From Abyssibius alkaniclasticus (GTDB lineage Bacteria > Pseudomonadota > Alphaproteobacteria > Rhodobacterales > Rhodobacteraceae): a stretch of DNA of 64,000 bases. The stretch lies in the NCBI RefSeq assembly GCF_020447305.1, contig NZ_CP095732.1:2264501-2328500 (forward strand). The letters are read 5' to 3'. Position numbers and translations under genes: made by a program. Positions 18,714-26,899 of this stretch are shown here, one piece after another (positions within the stretch are counted from its first letter, which is position 1; each line of letters begins with the position of its first letter). The notes below the pieces were generated by a model. It had not been told where the DNA came from. It saw nothing but the letters and a program-made list of their open reading frames with translations, and did not search any database.

Positions 18714-19571
18714 ATGGCCGCGCCGCGCCTGTTGATAACCGGTGCCAGCGGCAATATGGGCCGCGCGCTTCTGGCCGAACTTGCGGCGCGCAACGTGGCC
18801 GTGCGTTCGGCGCTGCGCGACCCGGCCGATGCGCGTGATGCGCAGGGCGATACGGTTGCGTTTGACTTTGAAAACCGCAGCACCTGGCCCGCAGCCCTTG
18901 CAGGCATAAGCGCGTTGTTCTTGCTGCGCCCGCCGCCCCTGTCCGATATGAAGGCCACGCTCATCCCGTTTTGCGACGCGGCCTATGCGGCGGGGGTGGC
19001 GCAGATTGTGTTCCTGTCGGTGGTCGGGGCCGATACCAAAAAATGGGTGCCGCATCATGCGGTGGAAAAGGCGCTGGCGGGCCGGCCTGCCACCATTTTG
19101 CGCCCCGGCTTCTTTGCCCAGAATTTCGCCGATGCCTATCGCGAAGATATTTGCGCCGACAACCGTATCTATGTGCCCGCTGGCAAGGGCAGGGTCAGCT
19201 TTGTCGATCTGCGCGACGTGGCCGAAATCGCCGCCGACGCGCTTTTGACCCCGCAAAACCATCAGGGCGCCGCCTATAACCTGACGGGCGCAAGCGCCGT
19301 GGGGTTTGCCGAGGCGGCGGCCATGCTCTCGGCCCTGCTCGCGCGCCCCATCCGCTATGTTCCCGCCTCGATGCTTGGCTATATCCTGCATCAGCGCCGT
19401 CGCGGCAGGCCGTGGATGGCGGCTTTCATCCAAACCGTGCTGCATGTCGGGCTGCGCTTTGGGGCCGCCGCCACGCCGGATGCAACGCTCGAAACCCTTC
19501 TTGGCCGCAGGCCGCGCAGCCTGCACAGCTACCTTGCCGATCATGCGCAGCTTTGGGCGCCCAAACCCTAG
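18714..19571 (+). CDS. NmrA-like NAD(P)-binding oxidoreductase
   Basis: A 285-aa atypical short-chain dehydrogenase (SDR) of the NmrA/NAD(P)H-binding type. The Rossmann nucleotide loop LLITGASGNMGRALL is at residues about 6-20, followed by FLLRPPPLSDM and IVFLSVVGADTKKWVPHHAVEKAL, the usual NmrA-type second half in which the catalytic Tyr of classical SDRs is absent. Function could be quinone or NADP(H) sensing/reduction; unknown. It is convergent with the DUF2306 gene, overlapping by 4 nt. Confidence 0.8.
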   Translation: MAAPRLLITGASGNMGRALLAELAARNVAVRSALRDPADARDAQGDTVAFDFENRSTWPAALAGISALFLLRPPPLSDMKATLIPFCDAAYAAGVAQIVFLSVVGADTKKWVPHHAVEKALAGRPATILRPGFFAQNFADAYREDICADNRIYVPAGKGRVSFVDLRDVAEIAADALLTPQNHQGAAYNLTGASAVGFAEAAAMLSALLARPIRYVPASMLGYILHQRRRGRPWMAAFIQTVLHVGLRFGAAATPDATLETLLGRRPRSLHSYLADHAQLWAPKP

Positions 19572-20164
19572 CGCCGCCGCAGCCACCATTCTGCAAATAT
19601 CAGGTTCGGCAGCCAGGCGCTCCAGGCCACCCAATTCGAGGCCAGCTCATAGTCCATGCCCGCGACCATCTCGAAAAACGGCAGTTGCAGGCGCAGGGTG
19701 ACGGCGGCAAAGGTCAGCGCGTAGCTGCGGACCATCCAGCGGCGATGCGCGGCAATCCGGCGGCTGCGGATATGCCAAAGCGCCAGCCCGGTGGTGCAAA
19801 GCCAGAGCAGCGCCAGCACCACAAACCCGGCCTGTGCCACCGCCCCGCCGGGCGCTGTATAGCCAATCACCAGCCCGGCCAGTGCCGCCACCAGAACGGC
19901 CAGCACATAGATGCGCCCCATTGCGCGGTGCAGGGCAGGGCGGCGCGCCCGCAGGCTGGGCCATAGCTGGAACACGCCAATGGCCAGCGCAAGGGGTGCG
20001 GCAACGATATGGGCCATCAGCACGGTTCTGCGCTCTGCCAGATGCACCAGCATCCCCGGATAGGCCAATTCCATATCCAGCAACAAAAACCGATAGGCGG
20101 TCAGCGCAATCAGCAGTGCAAATGCCGCGGCCAGCCAACGTGTAATATTCAATCCCAGGCTCAT
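19568..20164 (-). CDS. DUF2306 multi-pass membrane protein
   Basis: A 198-aa protein with about six hydrophobic helices and the conserved His-containing motifs of DUF2306: LMAHIVAAPLALAIGVFQL, LHRAMGRIYVLAV and AAHRRWMVRSYALTFAAVTLR. Function is not established. Two tandem palindromes sit directly before its start, and a TetR regulator is transcribed away from the same gap, so it is probably the main target of that regulator. Confidence 0.8.
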   Translation of the reverse strand: MSLGLNITRWLAAAFALLIALTAYRFLLLDMELAYPGMLVHLAERRTVLMAHIVAAPLALAIGVFQLWPSLRARRPALHRAMGRIYVLAVLVAALAGLVIGYTAPGGAVAQAGFVVLALLWLCTTGLALWHIRSRRIAAHRRWMVRSYALTFAAVTLRLQLPFFEMVAGMDYELASNWVAWSAWLPNLIFAEWWLRRR

Positions 20165-20180
20165 ATCTGTCTCCCTAAAA

Positions 20181-20220
20181 CTTTACACTGTAAAGATAGC
20201 ATTGGCTTGACACTGTCAAG
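20181..20220. promoter_or_regulatory. Tandem TetR-type operator
   Basis: Two perfect 15-bp palindromes of consensus CTTkACACTGTmAAG: CTTTACACTGTAAAG at 20181-20195 and CTTGACACTGTCAAG at 20206-20220, centre-to-centre 25 bp, in the 76-nt gap between the divergent DUF2306 and TetR genes. The second copy contains a TTGACA that could be the -35 box of the leftward or rightward promoter. Confidence 0.8.
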
Positions 20221-20240
20221 ATAAAATTTTATGCGGTCAC

Positions 20241-20831
20241 ATGGCCAAGAAACCCCATCATCACGGCAATCTGCGCGCCGCGCTCATTCAGGCCGGCATT
20301 GCGATTATCGAGGCCGAGGGGCTGGGCGCGCTGACGCTGCGCAAGGTTGCGGCGCGGGCGGGCGTGTCTCATGCGGCACCCGCGCATCACTTTGCCGGGC
20401 TTGCGGGGCTGAACATTGCGCTGGCCAGCCAGGGCTGGCAGCTGTTCACCGCCGAGATGGAGGCGCATCGACAGGTGGCCGCCCCTGAACCGCGCGCGCA
20501 GCTTGTGGCCATTTGCGAAGGCTATCTTGCCTTTGCCGACAAGCATCCCGGCCTGTTCACCCTTATTTTCAACACAGATCTTGGCCCGTATTGCGACGAA
20601 GGGCTGAATGCGGCCTCTGATGCCGCCTATCATGTGCTGCAAGCGGCCTGTGCGCCCTTTGCGCCGGTTTCGCCGCGCCCCGGCAGCACCGAGGCGATGA
20701 TCTGGGCGCTTGTTCACGGGCTTGCCTGCCTGCGTGTGGGCGGCCATACCGGCGCAAACGCCCCGCCCGAAGCGCCCAAACCGGCCCCCTATCGCTTTGA
20801 CGAGATTCTGCCGCCGCTCCGCCTGAAATAG
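20241..20831 (+). CDS. TetR/AcrR family transcriptional regulator
   Basis: A 196-aa regulator. The N-terminal helix-turn-helix spans about residues 8-52 (HGNLRAALIQAGIAIIEAEG then LTLRKVAARAGVSHAAPAHHF), typical of TetR proteins including the C-terminal aromatic/His end of the domain. The ligand-binding domain includes LVAICEGYLAFADKHPGLFTLIF, as in the TetR_C_33/WHG-like group. Divergent from DUF2306 with a tandem palindrome between them, so it is likely autoregulated and a repressor of DUF2306. The inducer is unknown. Confidence 0.88.
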   Translation: MAKKPHHHGNLRAALIQAGIAIIEAEGLGALTLRKVAARAGVSHAAPAHHFAGLAGLNIALASQGWQLFTAEMEAHRQVAAPEPRAQLVAICEGYLAFADKHPGLFTLIFNTDLGPYCDEGLNAASDAAYHVLQAACAPFAPVSPRPGSTEAMIWALVHGLACLRVGGHTGANAPPEAPKPAPYRFDEILPPLRLK

Positions 20832-20887
20832 CCTTGCCGCGCCCCGGCTGTGCGGGCTAGCGTGGCGCAAAATTTTGGGGTGCCTGC

Positions 20888-21685
20888 ATGAAGCTCATCG
20901 TTCTGTCCGACATTCACCTCACCGTCGAAGGCCGCCCGATCATCGGCATCAACCCGTCCGAGCGGCTCGATTTGGCGCTGGCCCATGCCGGCCGGCACCA
21001 CCCCGATGCCGCCCGCTACGTGCTGCTGGGCGACCTTGCGCATCTGGGCCAGAACCGCGCCTATCGCGCATTGGCGGGCCGCATGAACGCGCTTGGCAAA
21101 CCCTTTACCCCCATGCTTGGCAATCACGACAATCGCGAAAACTTCCGCAAAGCCTTTCCCGACGCGCCCGATGATGGCGCGGGCTTTGTGCAATCGTATC
21201 TGGATACGGCAACCGACAGGCTGATCTTCCTCGACACGCTGCACCCCGAAGCAACCCCGCACCATTCCGGCCATTTGTGCGCTGCACGGCTTGGCTGGCT
21301 TGAACGCGCGCTCAACGGGGCAGGGGGGCGGCGCATTTCGGTCTTCATGCACCACCCGCCCCTTGCCGTTGGCTTTCCGGGGATGGATGCCATCGCCCTT
21401 GCCAACCCTGCCGATTTCTGGGCCATCGCCAAAGGCAAAATCGCGCATCTGTTCTGCGGCCATGTGCATCGCACCATATCCGGCCAGACCCACGGCGCCG
21501 GCTTCAGCATTTTCAAAAGTCCCGCCCACCAGATGCCGATGGATATGACCAGCGCCGATTCCGCCCTATCCGTGGCCGAACCCGGCGCCTATGGCATTAT
21601 CCTGCTGAATGACGACGCCATCATCGCCCATAGCGAAGATTTCACGCTGAACCTTGCCTCCGAGTCCGACCCGGCCAGCGCATAA
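20888..21685 (+). CDS. Metallophosphoesterase, CpdA-like cyclic nucleotide phosphodiesterase
   Basis: A 265-aa class III calcineurin-like phosphoesterase. The metal motifs are all present in order: D-x-H in LSDIHLT (residues 7-9), GD in LLGDLAHLG, GNHD in MLGNHDNRENF, the histidine in FMHHPPL and GHVH near residue 195. The layout is that of CpdA/Rv0805-type cAMP phosphodiesterases, though some members act on phospholipids or other phosphodiesters. It stands alone, upstream of the first tRNA-Gly. Confidence 0.85.
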   Translation: MKLIVLSDIHLTVEGRPIIGINPSERLDLALAHAGRHHPDAARYVLLGDLAHLGQNRAYRALAGRMNALGKPFTPMLGNHDNRENFRKAFPDAPDDGAGFVQSYLDTATDRLIFLDTLHPEATPHHSGHLCAARLGWLERALNGAGGRRISVFMHHPPLAVGFPGMDAIALANPADFWAIAKGKIAHLFCGHVHRTISGQTHGAGFSIFKSPAHQMPMDMTSADSALSVAEPGAYGIILLNDDAIIAHSEDFTLNLASESDPASA

Positions 21686-21737
21686 TTTCACCTTCAGCCC
21701 GCAATTCCCCCTTGCGGTGCGGCGCGCCATTGGTTAC

Positions 21738-21841
21738 ATCCGCGCTACCCAAGGAAGCGGGCGTAGCTCAGGGGTAGAGCATAACCTTGCCAAGGTTAGG
21801 GTCGGGCGTTCGAATCGCCTCGCCCGCTCCAATTTTCAAAA
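21738..21841 (+). repeat. 104-bp direct repeat, left copy (contains tRNA-Gly)
   Basis: Identical base for base to 25101-25204. It includes 19 nt before and about 10 nt after the tRNA-Gly, so identity extends past both ends of the tRNA. The two copies bound a 3.26-kb segment with a probably truncated autotransporter gene and an M24 peptidase. Confidence 0.9.
21757..21831 (+). tRNA. tRNA-Gly(GCC), copy 1
   Basis: 75 nt including the encoded CCA. Acceptor GCGGGCG pairs with CGCCCGC, the D arm is GCUC/GAGC, the anticodon loop is UUGCCAA (anticodon GCC at 21789-21791) closed by AACC/GGUU, and the T loop is UUCGAAU. Followed by an intrinsic terminator. Confidence 0.97.
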
Positions 21842-21843
21842 AC

Positions 21844-21869
21844 GGCCTCCGGTTTCGGGGGCCTTTTTT
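21844..21869 (+). terminator. Terminator after tRNA-Gly copy 1
   Basis: Seven-bp stem GGCCTCC/GGGGGCC (one G-T pair) with a 6-nt loop followed by six T. Confidence 0.85.
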
Positions 21870-22010
21870 GTGGCATCGCTTCATTAGCTTTTGTCAGCGG
21901 CGCAAAATTGCGATAGGCATGGCTATACTGCGCCTTGATTTAACGATCGCGCCAATGGTTCCAGCGTAATCTCTCCGGCATGGATCGCAAGCAACTGCGG
22001 CGTTACGGAT

Positions 22011-23630
22011 GTGTCCATTTCTTCCTATATACAGGCTAACCCGAGCGTCAGCTTTGCCGATCACAGCGAATTATGGCTCTCCTTTCAATATACCGATCCG
22101 GATGATGGTTTGGTCCATTACGCTACATCGGCGGCACAGGGGCAAACCGGCACCACGGTTTTTGTAACAAATACAACCACCGCCCCGGCCCCGACCGAGG
22201 CGTCCTTCACCTTCACGCCCCCGCCACAAACGCTGCCCGCCGCCATTACCTTTACCGATACAACGCCGCAATTGGCCGACCGGATTGTCACAAGCAGGTT
22301 TTGGGATTTTGGTGACGGCAATACCAGCACGGCCGCAAACCCGACCCATAGTTACGCTTCCTACAACACGTTCACCGTGGAACTCACAATTTGCGATACC
22401 TATGACTGTGATACCGAAACGCAGACCCTGACCATCGCCGAACCCGATACAACCGCGCCCACCACCACCATTTCGGGCCTGCCCGCAACCGTTTCCGGGC
22501 TGGACCCGATCAGCCTGAGCGTGGAGTTTGATGAAGATGTCACAGGGTTTGAACCCGGTGACGTGGCCATCAGCGGTGCAACCGTCACCAGCTTAACCGG
22601 CGGGCCGGCCAGCTATACGCTTGTCATCACCCCAACGGGTGCGGCGGCGATCAGCGTGCAGGTGCCTGCCGGGGTAGCAGCCGACGGGGCCAGCAACCCG
22701 AACGAAGCCTCCAATCTGCAAACCGCCACGAACGCGCTGGCGGGCGATACCTCCGCGCAGATTTCATCCTTCATGCAGGCGCGCGCGCGTAACCTTATCG
22801 CCAGCCAGCCCGGCCTTTTGGGCGTTGTCCGGGGCGGCGGGCATTTCACGGCCGATATTACTTCGGGCACTGGTGTGTTCGATTTTTCCTCCGACATGTC
22901 GCGCAACCTCTGGTTCCAGCTGCGCGGGAACTGGTCGACCGCCGGCACGCAATCCGACCAATATGTGTTCGGCGTGGTTGGCACACACTACCAGCCGTCT
23001 GAAAACCTCTGGCTGGGGATGATGGCGCAGTTCGACGATGCGCGCAGCCTTGACGGTGTGGCCGAAACCGCGGGCTGGGGCTGGCTTGTCGGCCCCTATA
23101 TCGTGGCCCAACACCCCGAGCAGCCGCTTTATTTCGAGGCTTCGGCGCTGTTTGGGCAAAGCTATAACAGCGTCAGCCCGCTTGGCACCTATTCCGACGA
23201 TTTTACCACAACCCGCCTTTTGGCCACCGCCCGCGTAACCGGAGAATATGACACCGGGCGCGCCGTGCTGTTTCCCAATATCGGGCTGGTCTACACCTCT
23301 GACCGCCAGCACGCCTATACCGACAGTCTGGCAAACCTGATCGGCGCGCAAAGCATTTCCATGACCGATTTTTCGGCCGGGGTCGATTTTGAACTGCCGC
23401 TCAACGTATCGGCGGGCCAGCTCACGCTGACCGGCGGTGCGGCCGCGCATTATACCGCCGTTGTCGGGAGTGTGTCACCCTATGAAGGGTTCTCGGCCAG
23501 CACCGCGCTTGGCCTTGCCTTTGCCACCCAGGGCGGGGCGCGCTACGAGGGGACCGCGCGCTACGAGGGTATCGGAAATTCCGGCTACGAGGCCTACGGC
23601 GTGACCTTCGAGATGAGCCTGCCGTTTTAA
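22011..23630 (+). CDS. PKD / Ig-like autotransporter-domain protein, probably 5'-truncated
   Basis: A 539-aa reading frame from a GTG at 22011. Domains: a PKD domain (about residues 65-130, with FWDFGDGNTSTAANPTHSY), a bacterial Ig-like domain (about 150-235, DTTAPTTTISGLPATV to EASN) and a C-terminal 12-strand-like autotransporter barrel (about 270-539) ending in EMSLPF, the Phe-terminated BAM signal. No signal peptide is present, yet a surface protein needs one. The frame stays open and protein-like for 24 codons upstream (to a TGA at 21936) without an ATG, and the tRNA/terminator lies just before. I read it as a gene that has lost its 5' end; expression is doubtful. Confidence 0.7.
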   Translation: MSISSYIQANPSVSFADHSELWLSFQYTDPDDGLVHYATSAAQGQTGTTVFVTNTTTAPAPTEASFTFTPPPQTLPAAITFTDTTPQLADRIVTSRFWDFGDGNTSTAANPTHSYASYNTFTVELTICDTYDCDTETQTLTIAEPDTTAPTTTISGLPATVSGLDPISLSVEFDEDVTGFEPGDVAISGATVTSLTGGPASYTLVITPTGAAAISVQVPAGVAADGASNPNEASNLQTATNALAGDTSAQISSFMQARARNLIASQPGLLGVVRGGGHFTADITSGTGVFDFSSDMSRNLWFQLRGNWSTAGTQSDQYVFGVVGTHYQPSENLWLGMMAQFDDARSLDGVAETAGWGWLVGPYIVAQHPEQPLYFEASALFGQSYNSVSPLGTYSDDFTTTRLLATARVTGEYDTGRAVLFPNIGLVYTSDRQHAYTDSLANLIGAQSISMTDFSAGVDFELPLNVSAGQLTLTGGAAAHYTAVVGSVSPYEGFSASTALGLAFATQGGARYEGTARYEGIGNSGYEAYGVTFEMSLPF

Positions 23631-23724
23631 TGCTTCATTAGGGTTTGGGGGCTGTTTTTTGCGCGCAAAAACGCACCAAATGCACCCGAAACAGGCCTTA
23701 ACTGCCCCGAAATGCACGAAAATG

Positions 23725-23777
23725 CGGTTACAATGTAACCGTAATCCGGCGTTTTTGGCTTGAAGTTACACTGTAAC
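23725..23777. promoter_or_regulatory. Two TTACAnTGTAA palindromes in a convergent intergenic region
   Basis: CGGTTACAATGTAACCG (23725-23741) and GTTACACTGTAAC (23765-23777) are perfect palindromes sharing the core TTACAnTGTAA, 38 bp apart centre to centre. They lie between the 3' ends of two convergent genes, the second overlapping the stop codon of the M24 peptidase, not in a promoter. The core TTACACTGTAA also occurs in the TetR operator at 20181-20195. Confidence 0.5.
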
Positions 23778-24974
23778 CCCGAACGGGTCATCCACACTAT
23801 GCGCCGGTTCGGTGAACCAGGCAGCGCCCTCGGCTGTCATGTAAATATGGTCCTCCAGCCGCACGCCGAATTCGCCATAGGAACAGATCATCGGCTCGTT
23901 GGAAAAGCACATGCCCGCCGCCAGCCGCGTGTCGTTTCCGCGCACGATATAAGGGTGTTCATGCACATCCAACCCGATACCGTGGCCCGCACGGTGCGGC
24001 AGGCCGGGGGTGGAATAATCCGGGCCAAGCCCGCCCGCCTCGATTATCGCGCGCGCGGCATCGTCAAGGCTGGAACAGGGCGCCCCGATTTGCGCCGCAT
24101 CAAACACCGCCTGCTGCGCGGCCTTTTCCAGATCCCAGATCTCGCGCTGGCGCGCCGTTGCACTGCCAAACACAAATGTGCGTGTAATATCAGATAGATA
24201 GCCGTCAAGCTCGCCGCCCATATCGATCAGCACCATATCGCCCTCTTGCAGGGTTTGCGGATAGGGCACACCATGCGGATAGGCGGTTGGCGCGCCAAAC
24301 AGGACAATATCGAACAGCAGCCTTGAAAAGCCCATTCTGGCATGGGCCGCGTGCAGAAAGGCGGCGACTTCGGTGGTGGTTATTCCCGCGCGCAGAATGC
24401 TGGCAGCCGCCTTATGCACCAGCAAGGTCGAGTCCATCGCCCGCTTGATCAGCGCGATTTCCTGCGCGGTCTTGATGATCCGGCACCCCGAGGTGACGGC
24501 GCCCGCTTCGACAAGTTCCAGCCCCTCAGCCGCCGCCCGAAACCCTTCCGAGGTAAAGAACGGGGTGTGTTCATCCAACCCGAGACGCCCCGAAATGCCC
24601 ATAGCCGAAAGCGATTCCATGACCACCAGTGTCGGGCTGTCATGTTCATCCCATTTGATGATTTCGCCTTCGATGCTCAGCATCGTTTTCAGCTTTTCCA
24701 CCTCGAAAGTGGGAGATACGTAAAGCGGTGCGCCGTCTTGCAACAGCACGGCGCCGTGCAGGCGTTCGGACGGGCGAAAGCTGAGCCCGGTGAAATAGTT
24801 GAGGTTGGTTGAAGCATCGAGCCAGAGCGCGGCAATGTCATTGCTGCGCATCAGCTCCTGCGCGCGTTCAATGCGGGCAAGGCGCTCGGGCGTGCCGATG
24901 GGTTCAGCCAGGCGCGGCAGGGGGCTGAGCCCGGCAAGGGCTGCGTCGATTGTCGTGCCGCCAATTCCATTCAT
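23766..24974 (-). CDS. M24 family metallopeptidase (Xaa-Pro aminopeptidase-like)
   Basis: A 402-aa pita-bread-fold peptidase. I chose the ATG at 24974 (MNGIGGTTIDAALAG); the longer frame to 25115 reads through low-quality sequence and into the second tRNA-Gly repeat. It has the creatinase-type N-terminal domain and the five dinuclear-metal ligands of M24: the two Asp in VLIDMGGELDGYLSDITRTF, His in AGHGIGLDVHEHP, and the two Glu in FSNEPMI and VRLEDHIY. Likely releases N-terminal residues before proline; related creatinase or ectoine hydrolases (DoeA) are alternatives. Confidence 0.87.
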   Translation of the reverse strand: MNGIGGTTIDAALAGLSPLPRLAEPIGTPERLARIERAQELMRSNDIAALWLDASTNLNYFTGLSFRPSERLHGAVLLQDGAPLYVSPTFEVEKLKTMLSIEGEIIKWDEHDSPTLVVMESLSAMGISGRLGLDEHTPFFTSEGFRAAAEGLELVEAGAVTSGCRIIKTAQEIALIKRAMDSTLLVHKAAASILRAGITTTEVAAFLHAAHARMGFSRLLFDIVLFGAPTAYPHGVPYPQTLQEGDMVLIDMGGELDGYLSDITRTFVFGSATARQREIWDLEKAAQQAVFDAAQIGAPCSSLDDAARAIIEAGGLGPDYSTPGLPHRAGHGIGLDVHEHPYIVRGNDTRLAAGMCFSNEPMICSYGEFGVRLEDHIYMTAEGAAWFTEPAHSVDDPFGVTV

Positions 24975-25100
24975 CGGATACCCCCAGATTTGCGTTGTGC
25001 GCAGATCATAACAGCAGGGCGGCAATGTCAATTGCAGCAGGGGAAAGCCGGGGCAAACTTTTGCAAAAATCTGCTTGAACCGCTGCGCCGAACGCGCTAA

Positions 25101-25204
25101 ATCCGCGCTACCCAAGGAAGCGGGCGTAGCTCAGGGGTAGAGCATAACCTTGCCAAGGTTAGGGTCGGGCGTTCGAATCGCCTCGCCCGCTCCAATTTTC
25201 AAAA
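25101..25204 (+). repeat. 104-bp direct repeat, right copy (contains tRNA-Gly)
   Basis: Identical to 21738-21841, including 19 nt of 5' flank. The sequences diverge immediately outside both ends (the left copy has one extra A after the run of A). Confidence 0.9.
25120..25194 (+). tRNA. tRNA-Gly(GCC), copy 2
   Basis: Base-for-base the same 75-nt cloverleaf as copy 1, anticodon GCC, encoded CCA. Followed by its own, different terminator. Confidence 0.97.
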
Positions 25205-25231
25205 CGGCCCTCGCGTTGCGGGGGCCGTTTT
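25201..25231 (+). terminator. Terminator after tRNA-Gly copy 2
   Basis: Fourteen-bp stem (25201-25214 with 25218-25231, one G-T pair), 3-nt loop, with the A-run and T-run included in the stem, so it can work in both directions. Confidence 0.88.
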
Positions 25232-25474
25232 GCTTTTGGACTGTGGCAGGGCTGCTTGTGCGCCGGGGCGAACGGGGGCGGTTGAGCGATTGCGCCTGTC
25301 TTGCCAGGCGTTTGCGCAACAGCACAATATCCGGCCGAGACGCGCAAAAACTGCCGTAAAATGCAAGTTGGCATTCGACAAGCCGCTGATTGGGGTTGTA
25401 GTTTCAGGCCTATAGGCCCTGTCACTGCAATGGTGGCGTTGGGGCGGGCTCAATTGTGAAGTAGAAAGTTGATC

Positions 25475-26842
25475 ATGACCGACACGCCGGAAGCACTGAA
25501 TAATGACATTAGAAACTGGCTTCAGGAGCGGCCCGAAATAGAGTCTGTCTTTGCCTGTGTATGCGATCTGAACGGCATCATGCGCGGCAAACGCCTGCCG
25601 ATTGAAAAGGCCAAGTCGATCATGGATGACGGGCTGCGCCTGCCGCTCTCTATCCTGAGCCTCGATATCTGGGGTGAGGATATCGAAAATAACGAGCTGG
25701 TCTATGAAACCGGCGATTCCGACGGGATTTGCGAATATACCCGCCGCCCGATTGTGCTGGTGAACTGGACAAGCCGGCCTTCGGCCCTGGCGATGTTCTG
25801 GATGAATACCGAAGATGGCGCGCCGTTTCCGGGCGACCCCAGGCGCGCCTTGTCGCGGGTTGTCGAGCGTTACAAGGCGCGCGGCCTTACGCCGGTTGTA
25901 GCAACCGAGCTGGAATTTTACCTTTACGACCCGACGAGCAGCGAACCACAGCCCCCGCATTCGCCCGTAACCGGCAAGCGGCTGGATTCAGACGGGGCGC
26001 TGTCGCTTGACGAGCTGGAGCATTTCGACGCGGTGCTGAACGACATTTACGATGCCTGCGCCGAACAGGGCATTCCCGCCGATGCGGCGATTTCGGAAAA
26101 CGGCGCCGGGCAGTTCGAGATCAACATGGTGCATGTGGCCGACCCGTTGCAGGCCGCCGATGATGCGGTTTTGTTCAAGCGGCTGGTGCGCGGCATTGCC
26201 CGCAAGCACGACCTTGCGGCCACCTTCATGGCCAAACCCTATGGCGACAGGTCGGGGTCGGGGTTTCATGTGCATTTTTCGCTGGTCGATGCCGCGGGTG
26301 TGAACCTGTTTGACAGCGGCGGCGAACTGGGCACGCCGCTGATGGAAAACGCCGTGGCCGGGCTGTTGGCCACCATGCAGGAAAACACGCTGACCTTTGC
26401 GCCGCACGAAAACTCGTATCGGCGGCTGTTGCCCGGCGCACATGCGCCCATCAACGTTGCCTGGGGCTATGAGAACCGCACGGCGGCCATTCGCATTCCC
26501 GGCGGCAACCACAAGGCGCGGCGCATCGAACACCGCGTGGCCGGGGCCGATGCCAACCCCTATCTGGTGCTGGCCAGCATTCTGGGCGGCGCGCTGATCG
26601 GGATCGAGGGCGACATGAAGCCCGCCGCCCCGATCGAGGGCGATGCCTATTCCATGAAGCTGGACCATCTGCCGCTGGACTGGGCCACGGCAATTCAGGC
26701 CTTCAAACGCGGCACGCATGTGCAGGAGATTTACTCCAAACGCCTGCAAACCATGCTTGTGGAATGCAAGATGCAAGAGCTGAAGCGCTTTGCGCGGGCG
26801 GTGACCGATTTTGAGTATGACAGCTATCTGGAGGTGGTCTGA
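25475..26842 (+). CDS. Glutamine synthetase family protein (gamma-glutamylpolyamine synthetase, PuuA-like)
   Basis: A 455-aa ATP-dependent amide ligase of the glutamine synthetase fold. The ATG at 25475 was preferred over a TTG two codons upstream. Catalytic landmarks: ELEFYLYDP (Glu metal ligands, about 148-156), ENGAGQFEINM, the ATP-site GSGFHVHFSLVD and the substrate region RLLPGAHAPINVAWGYENRTAAIRIPGG. The AGQFE and NRTAAIRIP variants and the lack of the adenylylation-loop tyrosine motif of GlnA point to the PuuA group, which joins glutamate to putrescine or related amines rather than ammonia. No other puu genes are adjacent, so the amine is unknown. Confidence 0.82.
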   Translation: MTDTPEALNNDIRNWLQERPEIESVFACVCDLNGIMRGKRLPIEKAKSIMDDGLRLPLSILSLDIWGEDIENNELVYETGDSDGICEYTRRPIVLVNWTSRPSALAMFWMNTEDGAPFPGDPRRALSRVVERYKARGLTPVVATELEFYLYDPTSSEPQPPHSPVTGKRLDSDGALSLDELEHFDAVLNDIYDACAEQGIPADAAISENGAGQFEINMVHVADPLQAADDAVLFKRLVRGIARKHDLAATFMAKPYGDRSGSGFHVHFSLVDAAGVNLFDSGGELGTPLMENAVAGLLATMQENTLTFAPHENSYRRLLPGAHAPINVAWGYENRTAAIRIPGGNHKARRIEHRVAGADANPYLVLASILGGALIGIEGDMKPAAPIEGDAYSMKLDHLPLDWATAIQAFKRGTHVQEIYSKRLQTMLVECKMQELKRFARAVTDFEYDSYLEVV

Positions 26843-26899
26843 ACCACAGGCTGCGATGGCTTTGTCATATGCCAGGGACAGGCAGGTGCAAGGCAGGGT

